Positions 44,350-53,425 of a DNA stretch of 64,000 nt are shown here, in pieces. A model generated the notes under the pieces. The model was not told where the DNA came from. It ran no database searches and saw nothing but the letters and a program-made list of their open reading frames with translations. The DNA is from Paenarthrobacter nicotinovorans (lineage in GTDB: Bacteria; Actinomycetota; Actinomycetes; Actinomycetales; Micrococcaceae), in assembly GCF_021919345.1 (NCBI RefSeq), contig NZ_CP089293.1, forward strand, positions 3,968,001-4,032,000, read 5' to 3'. Position 1 is the first letter of the stretch; the number at the start of each line of letters is the position of its first letter. A program made the position numbers and the translations under genes.

Positions 44350-45477
44350 ATGGGGACAATACGACGCCGGATGGCAGCGGCGCTGCTGACCGCCACAATG
44401 GCGGCCATGGCACTTGGTTCCCTACCGGCGTCGGGAGCGCCCAGCAACGGACCCGATCCCCTGCTCAACGGTCAAGCCTTCGTGGGCAAACAGCTGACCG
44501 CAGATATCGGCCCCTACACCTTCTACGGCTGCGGTGGCGGCAAAGGCCCCGACTACTCGATCTACTGGACCCGGGACGGATTCCTGGTGGCCGGGGAGAC
44601 GACGTCGAGCTACAACCTGGAGGCGGACGACACCGGCTCCAGGATGGCCGTGCACGTTACTGCCAGCAAGACCGCTTGCGGTGGAGAATCCCTGCACAGC
44701 GCCGAGACCAGGCCTGTCGGCGCCGTGAACCGCGCGGCAGGGTTCACCGGCAGGAGCTTCGAGCTGCTTGCCAGGGCCTCTGACGGATCGCTGCTTCTGT
44801 ACGGCCGCAACGGCGCAGGGTGGGATGCTGCACGGACCGTGGGCTACGGCTTCAACATCTTCAACCTGGCTTTCTCCCCTGGGGACTTCGACGGCGACGG
44901 CAAGAGCGACATGATCGTCCGTGATTCCGTGGGCGGCCTCTACCTCTTCAGCGGTGACGGGGCCGGCGGCTGGAAACCGGCACGTGCCATCGGCAACGGC
45001 TGGAACATTTTCGACTCCATCATCGGCCCGGGCGATTTCAACGGTGACGGCAACAACGACGTCCTTGCCAGGGAGCCTGGCGGCGCCCTCTATCTGTACC
45101 CCGGCAATGGCGCGGGAGGCTGGCTGCCGCGCACCGCCGTCGGGACCGGCTGGAACGTGATGAACGCTTTGGTGACGCCGGGAGACTTCAACGGCGACGG
45201 CAATGTGGATCTGCTGGCGCGCGACAGCAACGGATACCTGTTCGTCTACACGGGCAATGGCGCAGGCGGATGGTCGCGCTCATGGATGATCGGCGTTGGC
45301 TGGAACGCACTCAAGTACGTTGGCGCTGCCGGCGACTTCAACGGCGACGGGCTCCCCGACGTCTACGGCGTGGACCAGCAGGGCCGCCTGCTGACGTACT
45401 ACAGCGACGGTCGCGCGGGCTGGAAAGGTTCCGAGGCCGTGGGCGCAGGCTTTGGATGGTTCACAGCAATCTTCTAA
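44350..45477 (+). CDS. Secreted FG-GAP/VCBS repeat protein
   Basis: A 375-residue exported protein. The signal peptide ends near PASGAPS. Residues about 35-130 form an Ig-like domain (FVGKQLTADIGPY, YWTRDGFLVAGET, DDTGSRMAVHVTA) with paired cysteines. Five FG-GAP repeats follow, with Ca-binding loops such as GDFDGDGKSDMIV and GDFNGDGNNDVLA, and the protein ends GFGWFTAIF. AGGAGGAAACGC precedes the ATG. It is the first of three tandem paralogues on one strand; a fourth lies at 2.9-4.0 kb. Probably surface-associated. Confidence 0.87.
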   Translation: MGTIRRRMAAALLTATMAAMALGSLPASGAPSNGPDPLLNGQAFVGKQLTADIGPYTFYGCGGGKGPDYSIYWTRDGFLVAGETTSSYNLEADDTGSRMAVHVTASKTACGGESLHSAETRPVGAVNRAAGFTGRSFELLARASDGSLLLYGRNGAGWDAARTVGYGFNIFNLAFSPGDFDGDGKSDMIVRDSVGGLYLFSGDGAGGWKPARAIGNGWNIFDSIIGPGDFNGDGNNDVLAREPGGALYLYPGNGAGGWLPRTAVGTGWNVMNALVTPGDFNGDGNVDLLARDSNGYLFVYTGNGAGGWSRSWMIGVGWNALKYVGAAGDFNGDGLPDVYGVDQQGRLLTYYSDGRAGWKGSEAVGAGFGWFTAIF

Positions 45478-45525
45478 AAACCCGGACGCTGTACCATTAA
45501 CTTCATAAAGTCTGGGGAGGACACA

Positions 45526-46671
45526 ATGTACGCTCCATCACGCCTGGGGTCTGGCGTGCGTCGAGCGGTTGCCGCAACAGTGGCTGCGATCGTCGCTGCC
45601 GTGATTGTTGGGCCCGCACCCGCCATGGCCACCATGGATCCTGAACCGCCGGTCATCACCGGTGCGCCCTATGTCGGTTCCACGCTCACCGTCACATGGG
45701 ATCCCTACGCCTACAAGGGGTGCGGCGCAGGAGCCGGGCCGGACACCCGCATCTACTGGACCAGGGACGGCGAAGTCGCCACAGACCACCCCACCTGGCC
45801 CAACTACGTACTGGGCGAAGAGGACCGCGGTAAAACCATCGCCGCGCACCTCGTGGCCGCCTACCCGTGCGAGGACATGGAGGTAGCGAGCGAGGAGACC
45901 GCACCGATCTCGGCCTCCAACCGACCCAACGGCTTCACAAGCCGCGGTGCCTTCGAGCTGCTCGCCCGACGCTCCGACGGCGCCCTTCTCATGTACCCGC
46001 GGACCAACAACACCTGGGAACCCGCACGAACCGTAGGCATGGGATGGAACATCTTCCCCACCGTGTTGTCTCCGGGTGACTTCGATGGCGATGGCAACAA
46101 CGACGTCCTGGGCCGGGACTCGTCAGGTGGCCTCTACCTCTACAGCGGCAATGGTTCAGGCGGCTGGAACGGTCCCCGCAAAGTAGGGACGGGGTGGAAT
46201 ATCTTCACCTCCCTCGTAGCTCCAGGCGATTTCAACAGCGATGGCAACAACGACATCATGGCCCGCGACGCCAACGGCGTCCTCTACCTCTACCCCGGCG
46301 ACGGACACGGCGGCTGGCTGCCACGAACCGTAATCGGCCAGGGTTGGAACGCGTTGGATGCACTCATCACTCCTGGCGACTTCGACGGCGACACCAACGT
46401 GGACGTCCTGGGCCGCGACTCCGCCGGGAACCTCAGGCTCTACAGCGGGAACGGCGCGGGTGGCTGGAGCGGCACGGCAGTGGTCGGCTGGGGTTGGGGC
46501 GGCATGAGCAAGATCGGCAGCGCAGGCGATATCAACGCCGACGGAAAGCTGGACGTCTTCGCCGTCGACAGTTCCGGTCAATTGCGTGCCTACTACGGCA
46601 ACGGCGCCGCCGGATGGACCGGAAGCGCTGTGGTCGGCTGGGGTTGGGGCGGGTTCACCGACCTGTTCTAG
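45526..46671 (+). CDS. Secreted FG-GAP/VCBS repeat protein
   Basis: A 381-residue paralogue of the preceding protein with the same order: signal peptide (ending APAMA), Ig-like domain (YVGSTLTVTWDPYAYKGCG, YWTRDGEVA), then FG-GAP repeats with loops GDFDGDGNNDVLG, GDFNSDGNNDIMA and GDFDGDTNVDVLG, ending WGWGGFTDLF. GGGGAGGACACA precedes the ATG. It lies 48 bp after the first paralogue and is followed by a terminator, so the two form an operon. Confidence 0.87.
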   Translation: MYAPSRLGSGVRRAVAATVAAIVAAVIVGPAPAMATMDPEPPVITGAPYVGSTLTVTWDPYAYKGCGAGAGPDTRIYWTRDGEVATDHPTWPNYVLGEEDRGKTIAAHLVAAYPCEDMEVASEETAPISASNRPNGFTSRGAFELLARRSDGALLMYPRTNNTWEPARTVGMGWNIFPTVLSPGDFDGDGNNDVLGRDSSGGLYLYSGNGSGGWNGPRKVGTGWNIFTSLVAPGDFNSDGNNDIMARDANGVLYLYPGDGHGGWLPRTVIGQGWNALDALITPGDFDGDTNVDVLGRDSAGNLRLYSGNGAGGWSGTAVVGWGWGGMSKIGSAGDINADGKLDVFAVDSSGQLRAYYGNGAAGWTGSAVVGWGWGGFTDLF

Positions 46672-46683
46672 TTTCACTTCGTT

Positions 46684-46738
46684 GAGGGCCCCGTTCGCAG
46701 ATATCCGGACGGGGCCTTCGTCATAAACGGGGCCCTCT
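46684..46738 (+). terminator. Terminator after the second FG-GAP gene
   Basis: GGCCCCGT (46687-46694) pairs with ACGGGGCC (46709-46716), followed by TTCG. A second copy, ACGGGGCCCTC at 46727-46737, can pair with the extended left arm GAGGGCCCCGT, so two alternative stems are possible. It starts 12 bp after the stop codon. Confidence 0.65.
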
Positions 46739-46824
46739 ATCCCGGCGCCGCTGCAGGCGGTAGTGTCATCCCAATTGATCTCTTTCGGCCGTCTCCGTGC
46801 CGCCTTATTTTCTTGGGGGAATCC

Positions 46825-47826
46825 TTGGGCTTCAAACCTGCCCTGCGCGCGCCTGCGCGCCGCAGTCCTCGACGACTGCTCACGCTTCTCACTGTTCCAC
46901 TGGTTGCCGCTGGGCTGCTTGCCTCGGCGCTGCCTGCATCCGCAGCAACAGCGACCTCCGAAACCGCCGCCATTCAAACAATCTCCGGCCTCGAAACGGC
47001 GGATGCCATGCCGATCGAAGCGGCACCCCGCTCCAAGGGCTTCGACGGCGACGGCACCTTCGATCTGTTCGCCCGCGACGCCGCTGGCCGGCTCCTGCTC
47101 TATCCCACCGACGGCCGAGGCAATTGGCAGGCTCCGCGTGTCATCGGCAATGGCTGGCACATCTACAACCTGCTCGTGTCACCGGGTGACTTCGACGGCG
47201 ACGGAACTGTGGACGTCATGGGCCGCGACGGCTACGGACGGCTCTTCCTCTACCAAGGCAATGGTGCCGGAGCCTGGAAGCAGGCCTTCCAGATCGGTCA
47301 AGGCTGGCAGGTCTTCGTCAACCTCATCGCACCCGGCGACCTAAACGGCGACGGCACCAATGACATCCTCGCCCAGGATGCAGCAGGCAACGTGTTCCTC
47401 TACCCGGGGAACGGGCGAGGCGGCTGGCTCTCACCAAGCAAGGTCAGTTCCGCCTGGGAGGGCTTGGACTCTGCCGGTGCGGGGCATTTCTATGGCACAC
47501 CTGAGGCTGTGGTCCTGAGCCGCAACAGGTTTGGGGACCTGCAGGTCCGTTCCTCTTCGCGCAACGGACTCTTCTTTGAATACGGACACCCCAGCGGCTA
47601 CGACGGAGTCATTGGGCGGGGTTGGGAGGCGCTCAGTCGTTTTGGGGTTGCCGGTGACTTCAACGGCGATGGCTACAACGATGTTTACGGCATCAGCCCC
47701 AATGGTCAGCTGACGATGTACCTCGCTGATCCTTCTGGCTTCAGCTCCCGGGGCATCTACGGTTTCAAGTGGAAAGGCCAACCAGTAGTCGGCAGCGGCT
47801 GGAACGTCATGAACTACGTCTTTTAG
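46825..47826 (+). CDS. Secreted FG-GAP/VCBS repeat protein lacking the Ig-like domain
   Basis: A 333-residue exported protein. The signal peptide (basic RAPARRSPRR then a hydrophobic core ending ASA) is followed by a short linker and FG-GAP repeats (KGFDGDGTFDLFA, GDFDGDGTVDVMG, GDLNGDGTNDILA, GDFNGDGYNDVYG), ending GWNVMNYVF. Unlike its two upstream paralogues it has no Ig-like domain. The TTG at 46825, spaced correctly from GGGGGAA, is chosen; a TTG 12 nt upstream is also in frame. It has its own leader after a terminator. Confidence 0.82.
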   Translation: MGFKPALRAPARRSPRRLLTLLTVPLVAAGLLASALPASAATATSETAAIQTISGLETADAMPIEAAPRSKGFDGDGTFDLFARDAAGRLLLYPTDGRGNWQAPRVIGNGWHIYNLLVSPGDFDGDGTVDVMGRDGYGRLFLYQGNGAGAWKQAFQIGQGWQVFVNLIAPGDLNGDGTNDILAQDAAGNVFLYPGNGRGGWLSPSKVSSAWEGLDSAGAGHFYGTPEAVVLSRNRFGDLQVRSSSRNGLFFEYGHPSGYDGVIGRGWEALSRFGVAGDFNGDGYNDVYGISPNGQLTMYLADPSGFSSRGIYGFKWKGQPVVGSGWNVMNYVF

Positions 47827-47846
47827 GAGCTGTTCGACTTCCTGGG

Positions 47847-49148
47847 CTACGCCACGCTCTTGATCTTCACCACGAACACGGCACCCAAGAGCCCGATGAC
47901 TGCGGCGGCTACGTACAGCGAGACGTAGCCGCCCAAGGAATCAACAAAGACGAAAGCGATCGCGGGAGCGATCACCTGGGGCAGCGAATTGGCGATGTTG
48001 ATGACACCCAGGTCCCGGCCGCGATCCAAAGCCGTGGGCAGGACCTGGGTGATCAGCGCAAAGTCCACCGCAAGGTAGGCGCCGAAGCCGATTCCGAGGA
48101 CAGCCGCTCCCGCGAGGCCGCCAATCCACGTCGGGGCGAAGGCCAGAATCAGTGACGCTGCAGCGATGATGACGGACGAAGCTATGACCAAGGGCTTCCG
48201 CTTTCCCATCCGATCGCTCAAGCGACCGCCCAGGATGCTGGTGATGATGACCATCACGGCGTACAGCCCGGTCAGGACCAGCACGCCGAACTCGGGCTCG
48301 ATTCCCTCAGTTTCCTTGAGGCGGACAACGTCGCTTAGGAAGAAGAGCAGATACAGAGTCACCATGTGGTTGCCCGTGCTGACAAGCAGCCTGGTCAGCC
48401 AAGCCCAGGCGAAGTCCGGGTAGCGTTTCGGCGAAACCCAGAACCCCTTCGCGAACCGCCACAGGCTGAAGGGTGGCCGGTCCTGGGGCGGAAGGGGCTG
48501 GTCATCACTCTTGAAGAGATAAAGCACGACGCCGGCCAGCAGCGCTGCGGCGCACACCCAGTAACCTGCGGCGAAGTCTCCGGCGACCACGGCGGCGATC
48601 ACGGCGCCCACGAGGATACCTACCGTCTGGCCCATGGCGGCCAAGCCGCCAACAGTTCCGCGCTGCGGCACGGGAACCCTGTCCGGGACGGCGGCGGTAA
48701 TGGCCGAATACATGGCGTTGGCTCCCGCCTGCACCAGGCACCACAGCAAAGTCATCACAGCTACGTTGGGCGCGCCCGCCAGGGCAACAAGGGCAACGGC
48801 GCCGAGGATTGCTCCCATCAGAACCCAGGGAACCCGCCGCCCAAACCTGGATGTGGTCCGGTCGCTGAAGGCGCCGAACAGGGGATTCGCCACCATGGAA
48901 ACTGCAGCACCGCAGCCGGTGACCAGGGCCAGGATGGCCTCCTTCTGGCCCTCGTCAAAGTGGGCAGCCTGCTGGCCCAGGAGAACCTGAAGGGGTCCGA
49001 AGAACGCTGCGTTGATGCCCAGGTTGACCAGTACCACGCCGGTGACCCAAACAGGGCGGACTGGTTTAACCGGTTCAGCCAGCGCCGTGGTGCCGCCACG
49101 GACGACAGCGGGGTCCGGTACCGGCCCCGGAAGGTCGGACAAACTCAT
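47847..49148 (-). CDS. MFS transporter
   Basis: A 433-residue carrier with twelve predicted helices and the MFS loop motif GAFSDRTTSRFGRRVPW near residue 90. The pattern is close to GPH/sugar-type and actinobacterial SLC45-like carriers (NLGINAAFFGPLQVLLGQQ). It ends in a short basic tail. AGGGGAACCTGCC precedes the ATG. It converges on the last FG-GAP gene and is divergent from the RraA-like gene. Substrate unknown, possibly a glycoside or disaccharide. Confidence 0.85.
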   Translation of the reverse strand: MSLSDLPGPVPDPAVVRGGTTALAEPVKPVRPVWVTGVVLVNLGINAAFFGPLQVLLGQQAAHFDEGQKEAILALVTGCGAAVSMVANPLFGAFSDRTTSRFGRRVPWVLMGAILGAVALVALAGAPNVAVMTLLWCLVQAGANAMYSAITAAVPDRVPVPQRGTVGGLAAMGQTVGILVGAVIAAVVAGDFAAGYWVCAAALLAGVVLYLFKSDDQPLPPQDRPPFSLWRFAKGFWVSPKRYPDFAWAWLTRLLVSTGNHMVTLYLLFFLSDVVRLKETEGIEPEFGVLVLTGLYAVMVIITSILGGRLSDRMGKRKPLVIASSVIIAAASLILAFAPTWIGGLAGAAVLGIGFGAYLAVDFALITQVLPTALDRGRDLGVINIANSLPQVIAPAIAFVFVDSLGGYVSLYVAAAVIGLLGAVFVVKIKSVA

Positions 49149-49304
49149 GGCAGGTTCCCCTCATTTGAATGTGTGAATTCAGCCTAGCGTGGCGGAGTGA
49201 CGCTGAACCGCCGTCGCGTCGTTTATTCACATAGCCCGAAATACGCACCCGAGCAGCCCGTGTGGCGCGTTAGTGTGGCCTCAAACCCACGGAGGAGAAG
49301 CACC

Positions 49305-49778
49305 ATGAGCCAGCATGTAAATACGGCAGATCTCTACGACGAACGCGGTGAGGAACTCGAGTCCCTTGCTGTCCAGTTCCAGAACCTTGGACGCCACACG
49401 CATTTCAGCGGCCCCGTCCGTACTATCCGGTGCCATGAGGACAACGCGCTGGTGAAATCAGTCCTGGCCACGCCGGGCGACGGAGCAGTCCTGGTCGTCG
49501 ATGGCCGAGGTTCGATGCGGACTGCCCTCATGGGCGACATGATCGCTGAAAGCGCCGTGGAAAACGGTTGGGCCGGAGTGATCATCTACGGAGCCATCCG
49601 CGACCGTGAAGCCATCGCCCGGCTCTCCCTGGGCGTCAAAGCCCTCGGAAGCAACCCCCGGAAGAGTGCCAAGACGGGGGCCGGCGAGGTCGATGTGGAA
49701 CTCGTGATCGACGATGTCCGCATCCGTCCCGGGGTGATGATCTTCAGCGATCCGGACGGAATCCTCCTGGAACGCTGA
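49305..49778 (+). CDS. RraA-like protein (4-hydroxy-4-methyl-2-oxoglutarate aldolase/RraA family)
   Basis: A 157-residue protein with the RraA fold. Motifs are TADLYDER at the N-terminus, FSGPVRTIRC, DGRGSMRTALMGDMIAE, GVIIYGAIRDRE and the end DPDGILLE. Members regulate RNase E in enterobacteria or act as HMG/oxaloacetate aldolases; the G-x20-R-D-type motif here (GDMIAE...RDRE) fits aldolase activity. GGAGGAGAAGCACC precedes the ATG at 49305. Single-gene unit. Confidence 0.87.
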   Translation: MSQHVNTADLYDERGEELESLAVQFQNLGRHTHFSGPVRTIRCHEDNALVKSVLATPGDGAVLVVDGRGSMRTALMGDMIAESAVENGWAGVIIYGAIRDREAIARLSLGVKALGSNPRKSAKTGAGEVDVELVIDDVRIRPGVMIFSDPDGILLER

Positions 49779-49846
49779 GGTGAGCGGAGGAGACTTGAAG
49801 AGGGTCGGCCAAGAAATATTCTCCCGCTGGGAATGATCGGGGCGTT

Positions 49847-49873
49847 AGGATAGTTACTGAAAGCAACTATCCT
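49847..49873 (+). promoter_or_regulatory. Perfect 9-bp inverted repeat upstream of DHA2 exporter
   Basis: AGGATAGTT (49847-49855) and AACTATCCT (49865-49873) are perfect arms around 9 bp. The repeat lies 36 bp before the exporter's ATG, where a TetR- or MarR-type repressor would block the promoter. No regulator gene is adjacent. Confidence 0.55.
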
Positions 49874-49909
49874 GCTTAATCCCACTTTTCTGCCATCTCT
49901 GGAGAAGAT

Positions 49910-51562
49910 ATGTCCAATTCCACGCCCGTTCGGGCTGCTGGTGAGGTCCTGACCCATCGTCAGACGCTCACCGTCATGGTGGGACTCATGCTCGGCATGT
50001 TCCTGTCCTCGCTGGACCAGACCATCGTGTCCACGTCCATCTACACCATCGCCAACGACCTCGACGGTTTGTCCCTGCAGGCGTGGGCCACTACGGCGTA
50101 CCTCATCACCTCCACGGTGAGCACCCCGCTGTACGGCAAACTCAGCGACATCTTTGGCCGCCGCCCGTTGTACCTCACGGCCATCCTGATCTTCCTCGCC
50201 GGCTCCCTGTACGCAGGTTCCGTCCACTCCATGACGGAGCTTGCCATCGCCCGTGGCATCCAAGGACTGGGCGCCGGCGGTCTCCTCGCGCTGGCCCTGA
50301 CCATCATCGGCGACATCGTTGCCCTGAAGGACCGGGCCAAGTACCAGGGCTACTTCATGTCCGTTTTCGGCATCTCGTCTGTCCTTGGCCCTGTCATTGG
50401 CGGTGCCTTTGCCGGTTCAGCCAACATCCTGGGCTTCGACGGTTGGCGCTGGGTCTTCTTCATCAACCTCCCCATCGGCCTTGCCGCGCTGGTGGTGGTC
50501 TTCATGTACCTGCACCTGCCGGTCAGGCACGTGAAGCAGAAGATCGACTACTGGGGCGCAGCCGCCATCACCTTGGCGATTGTTCCGCTGCTCCTGGTAG
50601 CTGAGCAAGGCCGCACCTGGGGCTGGTCCTCCGCGGGATCATGGCTTTGCTACGGACTGGGCGTCATCGGCATCGTGGCGTTCCTCCTCGCCGAGAAGCG
50701 TGCCGGCGACTACGCGCTGATTCCGTTGCGTCTCTTCAAGAACACCACGTTCGGCTTGTCCTCGCTGTTGAACTTCATCATCGGTATCGGCATGTTCGGT
50801 GCCATCGCCATGCTGCCCATGTATTTGCAGCTGGTGAAGGGCCTTACTCCCACTGAGGCAGGCCTGATGATGATCACCTTCACCGTGGGCATCCTCTTCG
50901 GCTCCATCTCCGCCGGCCGCACCATCTCCAACTCCGGTGTATACCGGATCTTCCCGATCATGGGAACGGCAGTGCTTGCAGGCGCAGCAACGGTCATGGG
51001 GCTAGTCCTGGGCGTCGACACCGGCTTGTGGGTTCCCGGACTGATCGCAGTGTTCTTCGGCGTCGGACTCGGCTTCTGCATGCAACCGCTGACCCTTGCC
51101 ATGCAGGTATCCGTCCCACCCAAGGACATGGGCGTTGGCACCTCCACGGCCGCGTTCTTCCGTTCCATGGGCGGCGCCGTCGGCACGGCAGTGTTCATCT
51201 CCATGCTGTTCAGCACGGCCGCGGACAAGATCGCAGACGGCATGAAAACAGCAGCATCCAGCCCCGACTACCAAGCTGTCATGCGGGACCCTGCCGTGGC
51301 CTCGGATCCTGCGAACGCCAAGCTGTTCGACTTCTTCAAGAACGGTGCCAACAACGATTCGTTGAACGACACCAGCTGGTTGCACTCGGCCAATAGCACG
51401 CTCACCCGGCCGATCACGGAGGGCTTTGCACAGGCAATTGACGTGGTCATGTTGACCGCTGCGGGCCTGATGATCATCGCTTTCCTGATCAGCTTCGCGC
51501 TGCCGAACAAGAAGCTCACGGATCCCAAGGCTGCCGCAAAGGATTCAGTTCCGGCCCACTAG
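49910..51562 (+). CDS. MFS multidrug exporter, DHA2 (EmrB/QacA) family
   Basis: A 550-residue exporter with fourteen predicted helices. DHA2 signatures include LGMFLSSLDQTIVSTSIYTI in helix 1, PLYGKLSDIFGRRPLY in the first loop, and GLGAGGLLALALTIIGDI plus GPVIGGAFAG in motif C. It exports drugs or lipophilic cations with proton exchange. TCTGGAGAAGAT precedes the ATG. A perfect inverted repeat upstream suggests repressor control, and a strong terminator follows. Confidence 0.9.
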   Translation: MSNSTPVRAAGEVLTHRQTLTVMVGLMLGMFLSSLDQTIVSTSIYTIANDLDGLSLQAWATTAYLITSTVSTPLYGKLSDIFGRRPLYLTAILIFLAGSLYAGSVHSMTELAIARGIQGLGAGGLLALALTIIGDIVALKDRAKYQGYFMSVFGISSVLGPVIGGAFAGSANILGFDGWRWVFFINLPIGLAALVVVFMYLHLPVRHVKQKIDYWGAAAITLAIVPLLLVAEQGRTWGWSSAGSWLCYGLGVIGIVAFLLAEKRAGDYALIPLRLFKNTTFGLSSLLNFIIGIGMFGAIAMLPMYLQLVKGLTPTEAGLMMITFTVGILFGSISAGRTISNSGVYRIFPIMGTAVLAGAATVMGLVLGVDTGLWVPGLIAVFFGVGLGFCMQPLTLAMQVSVPPKDMGVGTSTAAFFRSMGGAVGTAVFISMLFSTAADKIADGMKTAASSPDYQAVMRDPAVASDPANAKLFDFFKNGANNDSLNDTSWLHSANSTLTRPITEGFAQAIDVVMLTAAGLMIIAFLISFALPNKKLTDPKAAAKDSVPAH

Positions 51563-51592
51563 TTCCCCGCGAAGCCAAGCAGCATACCGTCC

Positions 51593-51636
51593 GACGACGG
51601 CCCTTGAGGATGGCACCATCCTTAAGGGCCGTCGTC
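51593..51636 (+). terminator. Terminator downstream of DHA2 exporter
   Basis: GACGACGGCCCTTGAGGATGG pairs with the complementary arm ending GGGCCGTCGTC over 21 bp with one mismatch and a two-base loop. GTGCTTTGTG follows. It lies 31 bp after the stop. Confidence 0.8.
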
Positions 51637-51896
51637 GTGCTTTGTGTTCAATTTGTGGACTCAAAACGAGGGTTGGAGGTCCGGACGAGCACCGATCACG
51701 GACTCCCAGCGAACACACAGTCCGTGATCAGGGCTGAATGGGTTAAGAAAGTGAATGCATGTCACGTCCATCACTTGACTGGAACTTGGCGGATATGACG
51801 TGCCACACTGTGTAGCGCGAGTGCACCGGCGTCCCCGTCGGAACAGCCGACGACGTCACGCACCGCATTCCCACACACCTTTCCCAAGGGAGACCC
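51637..51896. promoter_or_regulatory. Sugar porter upstream region with 11-bp inverted repeat
   Basis: This is the rest of the 334-bp spacer before the sugar porter. GATCACGGACT (51694-51704) and AGTCCGTGATC (51719-51729) are perfect inverted repeats 14 bp apart, about 170 bp upstream of the start. They may be an operator or a leader hairpin. No gene is recognisable here. CAAGGGAGACCC just before 51897 is the ribosome-binding site. Confidence 0.4.
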
Positions 51897-53369
51897 ATGT
51901 CCAGTCCCAGCACCGAAGCAGGCGCCCCCCACGTTTCCCGGAAGGTGATCGGCCTGGCTGTCGCCGGCGCAGTTGGCGGCTTCCTGTTCGGCTTTGATTC
52001 GTCCGTAGTCAACGGTGCGGTGGATGCCATGGCGGGCGAGTTCGCCATGAGCGAGGCTCTCACCGGCTTCGCTGTCGCCGTGGCCTTGCTCGGCTGTGCC
52101 GTGGGCGCCTACCTGGCCGGTAAAGTTGCCGACCGGTACGGCCGCATCCCCGCAATGAAGATCGGCGCACTCCTCTTCCTGGTCAGCGCCATCGGAACCG
52201 GCCTCGCCTTCAGCGTGTGGGACCTCATCTTCTGGCGGCTGGTAGGTGGCCTCGGCATCGGGCTCGCATCCGTGATTGCCCCCGCCTACATTTCGGAAAT
52301 CTCCCCGCGGCACGTCCGCGGCCGTTTGGCCTCGCTCCAGCAACTGGCCATCACCACGGGTATCTTTGCGGCGCTGCTCTCCGACGCGGTCCTGGCCAAC
52401 TCTGCCGGCGGCGCGGACGGAACGCTGTGGTTCGGGATCGAAGCCTGGCGCTGGATGTTCATCGCCTGCGCCGTGCCTGCCGCCATCTACGGCTGGATCG
52501 CCTTCCGCCTGCCCGAGTCACCGCACTTCCTGGTACTCAACGGCAAGGAAGACCAGGCCCGCACCATCTTCAACAAGCTCATTCCGGGCGACGACATCGA
52601 CCGGCACATCCGCGAGATCCGCGAATCCATCCAGCAGGAAAAGCTCTCCACCAAGAAGGGCTCTCTGCGCGGCAACCGCTTCGGCCTGCTGCCCGTGGTG
52701 TGGATCGGCATCATCCTGTCCGTGCTGCAGCAGTTCGTCGGCATCAACGTGATCTTCTATTACTCCACCACTCTGTGGAAGGCCGTTGGATTCCAGGAAA
52801 AGGACTCCCTGACCATTTCCGTGGCCACCTCCGTCACCAACATCCTGGTGACGCTCGTGGCCATCGCACTGGTGGACCGGATTGGCCGCCGGCCCATCCT
52901 GCTGACCGGCTCCATCGGCATGGCAGTATCGCTCGGGGTCATGGCGCTGGCCTTCTCCTCCGCGGTCGGCACTGGCTCCGAGATCACCCTTCCGGGTGCT
53001 TGGGGACCCATCGCCCTGGTAGCGGCGAACATCTTCGTCATCAGCTTCGGCGCCTCGTGGGGACCGCTCGTGTGGGTGCTGTTGGGCGAGATCTTCCCCT
53101 CCCGGATCCGCGCGCGCGCCTTGGGCCTGGCAGCCGCCGCGCAATGGATCGCCAACTTCGCCATCACGCTCAGCTTCCCCATCATGGCGGCAGGTTCGCT
53201 GCCCCTGACGTACGCCATGTACGCAGCGTTCGCCGCGGCGTCGTTCTTCTTTGTGATGTTCAAGGTGCCCGAGACCAATGGCATGTCCTTGGAACAGGCG
53301 GAAACCCTGTTCGTCCCGAAGGGGGCGCCGGTAGCGCCGCTGCCGGTCACCTCGGACGAAGGCAAATAG
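51897..53369 (+). CDS. MFS sugar porter family transporter
   Basis: A 490-residue proton symporter of the sugar porter family (XylE/GalP/IolT-like) with twelve helices. Signatures: GFLFGFDSSVVNGAVDAM in helix 1, GKVADRYGRIPAMK, PAYISEISPRHVRGRLASLQQL, the PESPHFLV loop after helix 6, QQFVGINVIFYY in helix 7 and the PETNGMSLEQ end. Substrate probably a monosaccharide or inositol. Monocistronic with a bidirectional terminator. Confidence 0.9.
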   Translation: MSSPSTEAGAPHVSRKVIGLAVAGAVGGFLFGFDSSVVNGAVDAMAGEFAMSEALTGFAVAVALLGCAVGAYLAGKVADRYGRIPAMKIGALLFLVSAIGTGLAFSVWDLIFWRLVGGLGIGLASVIAPAYISEISPRHVRGRLASLQQLAITTGIFAALLSDAVLANSAGGADGTLWFGIEAWRWMFIACAVPAAIYGWIAFRLPESPHFLVLNGKEDQARTIFNKLIPGDDIDRHIREIRESIQQEKLSTKKGSLRGNRFGLLPVVWIGIILSVLQQFVGINVIFYYSTTLWKAVGFQEKDSLTISVATSVTNILVTLVAIALVDRIGRRPILLTGSIGMAVSLGVMALAFSSAVGTGSEITLPGAWGPIALVAANIFVISFGASWGPLVWVLLGEIFPSRIRARALGLAAAAQWIANFAITLSFPIMAAGSLPLTYAMYAAFAAASFFFVMFKVPETNGMSLEQAETLFVPKGAPVAPLPVTSDEGK

Positions 53370-53375
53370 CAGACG

Positions 53376-53412
53376 AAGAAGCCCGGCGGATCATATCCGC
53401 CGGGCTTCTTTT
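53376..53412. terminator. Bidirectional terminator between sugar porter and exporter
   Basis: AAGAAGCCCGGCGGA pairs with TCCGCCGGGCTTCTT over 15 bp with a short loop, with A- and T-rich ends on both sides. It lies between two convergent genes. Confidence 0.85.
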
Positions 53413-53425
53413 GCTTGGTGGCTTG

